This document shows, piece by piece, positions 58,777 through 64,000 of a stretch of 64,000 nucleotides of DNA. Position numbers and translations under genes: made by a program. Source of the stretch: Azorhizobium sp943371865 (lineage in GTDB: Bacteria > Pseudomonadota > Alphaproteobacteria > Rhizobiales > Xanthobacteraceae). The stretch is taken from the NCBI RefSeq assembly GCF_943371865.1, contig NZ_CALRWL010000020.1:1-64000 (forward strand), in the 5' to 3' direction. Below the pieces are notes generated by a model. The model saw nothing but the letters and a program-made list of their open reading frames with translations. It did no database searches and had not been told where the DNA came from. Within the stretch, counting starts at the first letter, position 1, and each line of letters begins with the position of its first letter.

Positions 58777-61422
58777 ATGAGCGGCGTGAACGAGATTCGG
58801 TCGAGCTTCATCGACTACTTCGTCAAGAACGGTCACGAGGCGGTGGCCTCATCGCCGCTGGTACCGCGCAACGACCCGACCTTGATGTTTACCAATGCCG
58901 GGATGGTGCAGTTCAAGAACGTCTTCACCGGCGTCGAGAAGCGCCCCTATGCGCGCGCGGTGACCGCCCAGAAGTGCGTGCGCGCCGGCGGCAAGCACAA
59001 TGATCTGGACAATGTGGGCTATACCGCCCGCCACCACACCTTCTTTGAAATGCTGGGCAATTTCTCGTTCGGCGACTATTTCAAGGCGCAGGCGATCGAG
59101 CTGGCCTGGGGCCTGATCACCCGCGAGTTCGAGCTTCCCGCCGACAAGCTCCTGGTCACCGTCTATCATGACGACGAGGAAGCCTTCGGCCTGTGGCGCA
59201 AGATCGCCGGCCTGCCCGAAAGCCGGATCATCCGCATCGCCACCTCGGATAATTTCTGGGCCATGGGCGATACCGGCCCGTGCGGTCCGTGCTCGGAGAT
59301 CTTCTTCGACCATGGCGACCACATCCCCGGCGGCCCGCCCGGCTCGCCGGATGAAGACGGCGACCGCTTCATCGAGATCTGGAATCTCGTGTTCATGCAG
59401 TATGAGCAGCTTCCGGGCGAGCGCCTGAATCTGCCGCGGCCGTCCATCGATACCGGCATGGGCCTGGAGCGCATCTCGGCGCTGCTGCAAGGCACCCACG
59501 ACAATTATGAAACCGACCTCATGCGGGCGATCATCGCCGAGGTGGCGGAATTCACCAATGTTCCAGCGGATGGGCCGCAGAAGGCCAGCCATCGGGTCAT
59601 CGCCGACCATTTGCGGGCCGCGGTGTTCCTGACCGCCGACGGTGTGCTGCCCTCCAATGAGGGCCGCGGCTATGTGCTGCGCCGGATCATGCGCCGGGCC
59701 ATGCGGCACGCGCAATTGCTCGGCGCGCGAGATCCGTTGATGCATCGCCTGGTGCCGATCCTGGTGCGTGAGATGGGCCGGGCCTATCCGGAGATCGTGC
59801 GGGCCGAAACCCTGGCGGCGGAAACCCTGCTGCTGGAGGAAACCCGCTTCCGCCGCACCCTGGAGCGTGGGCTGTCGATCCTGGAAGACGAGAGCGCCGG
59901 CCTGGTGGCGGGCGCCAGCTTCCCGGGCGATGTGGCCTTCAAGCTGTACGACACCTACGGCTTCCCGCTGGATCTGACCGAGGATGCCCTGCGCAGCCGC
60001 GGCATCCAGGTGGATACGGCGGTATTCAACGCCGCCATGGCCAAGCAGAAGGCCGAGGCCCGGGCTAATTGGTCCGGTTCCGGCGAGGCGGCCACCGATA
60101 CCATCTGGTTCGGCATTCGCGACCGCGAGGGCGCCACCGAATTCCTGGGCTATGATACCGAAAGCGCCGAGGGCGTGGTGCGCGCGATCATTCGCGAGGG
60201 CGCCGAGGTCTCGGCCCTGGCCACCGGTGCCCGCGGGCTTGTGGTGCTCAATCAGACCCCGTTCTATGGCGAATCCGGCGGGCAAGTGGGCGACACCGGC
60301 CTGCTGACTGGCGATGGCGTTCGGGCTCAGGTGCACAACACCCAGAAGAAGCTCGGCGACGTGTTCGTGCACGATGTGGAAGTGCTCGAAGGCACCTTGA
60401 GCGTGGGCACGCCGGTGGCGCTGGACGTGGATCACGCGCGACGCTCCGCCGTGCGCGCCAACCATTCCGCCACCCATCTGCTGCACGAGGCGTTGCGCCG
60501 GGTGCTGGGCGAGCATGTGGCCCAGAAGGGCTCGCTGGTGGCCGCCGACCGCTTGCGGTTCGACTTCAGCCATCCCAAGCCTCTCTCCGCGGCCGAGCTG
60601 GCGCAGGTGGAGGACATCGCCAACACCTATATCCTGCGCAATGAGCCGGTCGAGACCCGCTTGATGGGGGTCGATGATGCCGTCGCCTCCGGGGCGCGGG
60701 CGTTGTTCGGCGAGAAATATGGCGAGGAAGTCCGTGTGGTGTCCATGGGCACCGATCCCGGCAACCATGGGCCGTATTCGGTGGAATTGTGCGGTGGCAC
60801 CCATGTGGCGCGCACCGGCGACATCGGCCTGGTGTCCGTGCTCGGCGACAGCGGCGTGGCGGCAGGCGTGCGACGGCTGGAGGCGCTGACGGCCACCGCG
60901 GCGCGCCGGCATCTCAATGCAGCAGCGTCCGCGCTGCATGGGGCGGCGGCTGCCTTGAAGGTCTCGGTTCCCGACGTGGAGGCCCGTGTCACCGCCTTGG
61001 TGGACGAACGCCGCAAGCTGGAGCGCGACCTCACCGACGCGCGCAAGAAGCTCGCCATGGGCGGGGGAAATGCGGCGGAGGAATCCGGCAAGCTGGTCGG
61101 CGACGTCACGCTGCTCGCGCGCCATGTGACCGGGATCGAGCTCAAGGATCTCAAGAGCCTGGTGGACGAAGGCAAGAAGCGGCTGGGCTCCGGCATCGTG
61201 GCCATCGTCGGGGTGACACCGGACGGCCGGGCCGGGATCGTCGTCGGGGTGACCGAGGACCTCACCTCCCGCTTTGACGCCGTCAATCTGGTGCGGCTGG
61301 GCTCCGAGGCCTTGGGCGGCAAGGGGGGCGGCGGACGCCCGGATATGGCGCAGGCCGGCGGTCCGGACGGCACCAAGGCCGATGCGGCTCTCGCGGCCAT
61401 CGAGGCGGCGCTGACAGCCTGA
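58777..61422 (+). CDS. alaS: Alanyl-tRNA synthetase
   Basis: Class II synthetase; 881 residues with all modules. The aminoacylation domain has RSSFIDYFVKNGHE, FFEMLGNFSFGDYFK and the DTGMGLERISALLQG motif. The editing domain holds the zinc site (NHSATHLLHEAL and CGGTHVARTGDIG). The C-terminal coiled coil and DHHA1 domain follow (RPDMAQAGG near the end). GGTGG precedes the ATG at MSGVNEIRSS; the open frame runs 55 codons further upstream without conserved sequence. Confidence 0.98.
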   Translation: MSGVNEIRSSFIDYFVKNGHEAVASSPLVPRNDPTLMFTNAGMVQFKNVFTGVEKRPYARAVTAQKCVRAGGKHNDLDNVGYTARHHTFFEMLGNFSFGDYFKAQAIELAWGLITREFELPADKLLVTVYHDDEEAFGLWRKIAGLPESRIIRIATSDNFWAMGDTGPCGPCSEIFFDHGDHIPGGPPGSPDEDGDRFIEIWNLVFMQYEQLPGERLNLPRPSIDTGMGLERISALLQGTHDNYETDLMRAIIAEVAEFTNVPADGPQKASHRVIADHLRAAVFLTADGVLPSNEGRGYVLRRIMRRAMRHAQLLGARDPLMHRLVPILVREMGRAYPEIVRAETLAAETLLLEETRFRRTLERGLSILEDESAGLVAGASFPGDVAFKLYDTYGFPLDLTEDALRSRGIQVDTAVFNAAMAKQKAEARANWSGSGEAATDTIWFGIRDREGATEFLGYDTESAEGVVRAIIREGAEVSALATGARGLVVLNQTPFYGESGGQVGDTGLLTGDGVRAQVHNTQKKLGDVFVHDVEVLEGTLSVGTPVALDVDHARRSAVRANHSATHLLHEALRRVLGEHVAQKGSLVAADRLRFDFSHPKPLSAAELAQVEDIANTYILRNEPVETRLMGVDDAVASGARALFGEKYGEEVRVVSMGTDPGNHGPYSVELCGGTHVARTGDIGLVSVLGDSGVAAGVRRLEALTATAARRHLNAAASALHGAAAALKVSVPDVEARVTALVDERRKLERDLTDARKKLAMGGGNAAEESGKLVGDVTLLARHVTGIELKDLKSLVDEGKKRLGSGIVAIVGVTPDGRAGIVVGVTEDLTSRFDAVNLVRLGSEALGGKGGGGRPDMAQAGGPDGTKADAALAAIEAALTA

Positions 61423-62143
61423 TCGGCGATCTGCTCGCTCCAGGGGCGCGCGGTCGGGGCGCCCCGCGCGCCGTCGCAGGAACTGCGATGGCATGCCGTC
61501 CGTGTGGGAGCGGGCATTTTCGCCCCCAGGCTTGGTCGAGATGTCGGTGCGTGGTTCCTGGGGCGCGGGGCGCGCTTGCTGCCGGCGCATTCTCATCTGC
61601 GAACGACGGGCTGTGGGTCGGGAACAGCTTGGCTGGCACCCATGTGTGCGGATTGCCTGTAAGGCCACGCTCAGGTCCGGAACAGGACCGAAGGTCGGGA
61701 GACACGCCGCGCCGCGGCCGGCGCGGACGCCTTGCTCGGCTTCGGCTCGCGCCACCGGCCTGCATCAGGCGCTCTGAGCGGGGGGCCGCGGGGGGGCCCG
61801 GCCGATGCCCGGCGCGATCAGCTGACTGAACGGCCCGTGCGTGCGGCGCCGGAGCTTTCAGGGTCGGGCTCCTCCCTTGCCGGCCGTGCCATCCCCGCTT
61901 GGATTGCGCGTGGCATGGCGACCAGCCGACACCCGGTCGCTGACGCCCGCTCAGATCCGCCCGCGCCTGTGGCGACGGGGGCGGTGCACGAGGCGGTGGC
62001 CCTGGCGTATCGGCAGGCGAATCGCCTTATGGCTCGTGTCCGCCTGCGCTCACAGCAAAGTTTCCGATTCTCGCTCGGATTGCGCTCACGCAGTGCGGCG
62101 CAGCTCACCCATGGCTAGAATGGCCTGAAAGCGGGAGCTGCCC
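61423..62143. other. Intergenic region alaS-channel, 721 bases
   Basis: Very GC-rich, with several overlapping open frames that look like random GC-biased sequence. No gene is supported. A strong hairpin lies at its start. Confidence 0.4.
61445..61472 (+). terminator. GC-rich hairpin after alaS
   Basis: GGCGCGCGG...CCGCGCGCC: a 9-bp perfect stem with a 10-base loop, 22 bases past the alaS stop. It has no T run, so it is a weak or Rho-assisted terminator. Confidence 0.45.
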
Positions 62144-63406
62144 GTGGCGAGAGAGACCGGCATGTCTGCGGAGGACGTTACTGCAACGGGGCGCGCACCT
62201 CGGATCCGCAAGCGGATCTATGAGGTGCTGGAGCGCGATGCCGTCCGGGATGCCACCGCCCATGCGGTCCATGTGGCGCTTGTGCTGCTGATCCTGACCA
62301 ATGCCGCCGCGGCTGTGCTCGAGACCGTGCCCGAACTGGACGCGCGCTATCGCGCCGAGCTGCATCTGTTCGAGATCGCCTCGTTCGTCATTTTCGCCGT
62401 GGAATACGCGCTGCGTCTTTGGGCGGCGCCGGAGCATCCGCGCTATCGGGGCATTTCGAATACGCAGGCCCGCATGCGCTATGCCATCACCCCGTCCGCC
62501 ATCATCGATCTGCTTTCCGTGGCGCCATTTGGCCTGGTTCTCATGTTCGACGCCGACCTGCGCACGGTGGCGCTGTTCCGGTTGATCCGCTTCATGAAGC
62601 TGGCGCGTTATTCTCCGGGCCTTGCCTCGCTGGTGGAGGCGGTGCGCACCGAGCGCCACGCTTTGGTCGCGTGCCTGGGAATCATTTCCGCCGTGGTGCT
62701 GCTGGCCGCTTCCGCCATGTATGTGGCCGAGCGGGAGGCGCAGCCGGACATCTTCGGTTCCATTCCGCTGGCGGCCTGGTGGGCCGTGGTGACGGTGACC
62801 ACCGTGGGTTATGGCGATGCGGTGCCCATCACCCTTGCAGGGCGTTTGGTGGCCGCCGTGGCCATGGTCTCGGGGCTGATCCTGCTGGCGCTGCCGGTCG
62901 GCATCATCGCCTCATCCTTTGCCGCCGTGATCCGCAGGCGTGACTTCGTGGTCAGCTGGGGGATGGTGGCGCGGGTGCCGCTGTTTGCGGAAATGGATGC
63001 GGCAGGCATTGGCGACATCCTGCAATTGCTCTCGTCCCATACCGCTCAGCCCGGCGAGGTGCTGGCCCGGCGCGGCGATCCGGCACGCTCCATGTATTTC
63101 ATCTTGTCCGGCGAGGTGCAGGTGGAATTGGAAACCGGGCCCGTGCGCCTCGGGGAAGGGCATTTCTTCGGGGAGATGGCGCTGCTGTCGAAGACCGTGC
63201 GCAGCGGGACCATCCGGGCGCTGTCGCGCACGCAATTGCTGATGCTGGACGGGCGCGATCTGGATGATCTGATGGTGCGGCGGCCGGAGATCCAGCGGCG
63301 AATCCGCGATCTGCAACTGGCCGGGCGCAGTCCCCACGCCTTGCGCCCCACCGGGGACGTCACCTCTGAGGAAATGTCCGGCGGCGAGGATCGCCCGCAC
63401 GCCTGA
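62144..63406 (+). CDS. Cyclic-nucleotide-gated potassium channel
   Basis: 420 residues resembling MlotiK1-type channels: six helices (S1 about 45-65), an S4 with few basic residues (LFRLIRFMKLARYS), the pore helix, and the K+ selectivity filter TTVGYGD (about 218-224). The C-terminal cyclic-nucleotide-binding domain (about 285-400) has LARRGDPARSMYFILSGEVQ and the phosphate-binding cassette FFGEMALL...RSGTIRA (Arg conserved). The start GTG at 62144 has GGAG seven bases upstream; an ATG six codons later is also possible. It stands alone; the ligand is probably cAMP. Confidence 0.92.
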   Translation: MARETGMSAEDVTATGRAPRIRKRIYEVLERDAVRDATAHAVHVALVLLILTNAAAAVLETVPELDARYRAELHLFEIASFVIFAVEYALRLWAAPEHPRYRGISNTQARMRYAITPSAIIDLLSVAPFGLVLMFDADLRTVALFRLIRFMKLARYSPGLASLVEAVRTERHALVACLGIISAVVLLAASAMYVAEREAQPDIFGSIPLAAWWAVVTVTTVGYGDAVPITLAGRLVAAVAMVSGLILLALPVGIIASSFAAVIRRRDFVVSWGMVARVPLFAEMDAAGIGDILQLLSSHTAQPGEVLARRGDPARSMYFILSGEVQVELETGPVRLGEGHFFGEMALLSKTVRSGTIRALSRTQLLMLDGRDLDDLMVRRPEIQRRIRDLQLAGRSPHALRPTGDVTSEEMSGGEDRPHA

Positions 63407-63446
63407 GGGCGCGGCGCGCTGACCTCGGACGCATCCGCGGAGAGCC

Positions 63447-63470
63447 CGCGGGCGCCCGAAGGCGCCCGCG
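63447..63470. terminator. Hairpin between convergent channel and icd genes
   Basis: A perfect 10-bp stem CGCGGGCGCC-CGAA-GGCGCCCGCG without a T run lies between two converging genes. Confidence 0.6.
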
Positions 63471-63477
63471 TAACGCC

Positions 63478-64000
63478 TCAGGCCAGGGCCTTGGACAGGT
63501 TCTCGGACACCTTGTCCAGGAAGCCGGTGGTGGAGAGCCACTTCTGATCGGCACCCACCAGCAGCGCCAGATCCTTGGTCATGTCGCCGGCTTCGACGGT
63601 GTCGATGCAGACCTTTTCCAGCGTATCGGCGAAGCGCTTCAGCTCGGCATTGTCGTCGAGCTTGGCGCGGTGCGCGAGGCCGCGGGTCCAGGCGAAGATG
63701 GAGGCGATGGAGTTGGTGGAGGTCTCCTTGCCCTTCTGGTGCTCGCGATAGTGGCGGGTCACGGTGCCGTGGGCGGCTTCCGCTTCCACCGTCAGGCCAT
63801 CGGGGGTCATCAGCACCGAGGTCATCAGGCCGAGCGAGCCGAAGCCCTGGGCCACGATGTCCGACTGCACGTCGCCGTCATAGTTCTTGCAGGCCCACAC
63901 ATAGCCGCCGGACCACTTGAGCGCCGAGGCGACCATGTCGTCGATCAGGCGGTGCTCGTAGGTGATCTTGCGCTTGGCGAACTCGTCCTTGAACTCGGCG
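63478..64000 (-). CDS. icd: Isocitrate dehydrogenase (NADP), C-terminal part (5' end outside window)
   Basis: 174 residues at the C-terminus of the dimeric eukaryote-like NADP-IDH common in alphaproteobacteria. YEHRLIDDMVASALKWSGGY, NYDGDVQSDIVAQGFGSLGL, EAEAAHGTVTRHYREHQKGK and TSTNSIASIFAWTRGL carry substrate- and NADP-binding residues. TCA-cycle enzyme giving 2-oxoglutarate and NADPH. The start lies beyond position 64000. Confidence 0.96.
   Translation of the reverse strand, partial: AEFKDEFAKRKITYEHRLIDDMVASALKWSGGYVWACKNYDGDVQSDIVAQGFGSLGLMTSVLMTPDGLTVEAEAAHGTVTRHYREHQKGKETSTNSIASIFAWTRGLAHRAKLDDNAELKRFADTLEKVCIDTVEAGDMTKDLALLVGADQKWLSTTGFLDKVSENLSKALA

Noticed and set aside
58849..61755. 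A 968-codon minus-strand frame
   Set aside because: It is antisense to alaS; Gln/His/Gly composition typical of GC-rich shadow frames.

Overview
The window is 64 kb of GC-rich chromosomal DNA, almost all housekeeping, from an alphaproteobacterium of the order Hyphomicrobiales. Evidence for this: three LexA boxes of the alphaproteobacterial GAAC-N7-GAAC type at ssb/uvrA and recA, an ExoR-type Sel1 protein, a PopZ/DUF2497 polar organiser, the pcm-tolC-popZ-valS order, and the yajC-secD-secF-Mth938-squalene-synthase-like-trmFO neighbourhood. A Xanthobacteraceae member (Xanthobacter/Azorhizobium-like) is my best guess. There is no rRNA in the window to confirm it.

Layout. 1-7.8 kb (minus strand): C-terminally cut chemoreceptor, cysK-sseA sulfur pair, photolyase, a 28-residue membrane peptide, tRNA-Asn with terminator, an MsbA-like ABC exporter and tRNA-Cys. 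8-16.7 kb (plus): a periplasmic two-repeat protein, pcm-like methyltransferase, tolC, popZ, valS, exoR. 16.7-20.3 kb: xthA, then an MBOAT/AlgX-like pair probably O-acetylating a surface glycan. 20.3-28.2 kb: erpA, dgt, argS, SPOR protein, DUF815 ATPase, a secreted beta-rich protein and a TauE/SafE exporter.

28.3-41.6 kb is the accessory part. dusA is followed, just upstream of its 5' end, by a wrecked tyrosine-recombinase gene and an IS3-type transposase scrap. Next comes an iron-uptake and cell-surface-signalling cluster: PepSY membrane protein, small membrane protein, FecI sigma, FecR, and a TonB receptor with STN domain. After that lie a remnant of a Fic-type gene, a LysR regulator, a multidomain GH18 protein lacking a signal peptide, and an aldo/keto reductase. 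This looks like a decayed dusA-associated island whose cargo was kept.

41.7-64 kb returns to core genes. A four-gene minus-strand operon carries cobS, DUF1289, an aspartic protease and a CDF-like protein with an eroded metal site. Then come yajC-secD-secF, Mth938, and a squalene/phytoene-synthase-like protein. trmFO is coupled to an unusual WaaP-like kinase fused to a tail resembling the C-terminal domain of acyl-CoA synthetases. DUF1127, uvrA/ssb (divergent), recA, alaS, a cyclic-nucleotide-gated K+ channel and the end of icd complete the window. The items most deserving a second look are the kinase fusion, the GH18 protein with its novel N-terminal repeats, the metal-site-poor CDF, and the dusA integration graveyard.
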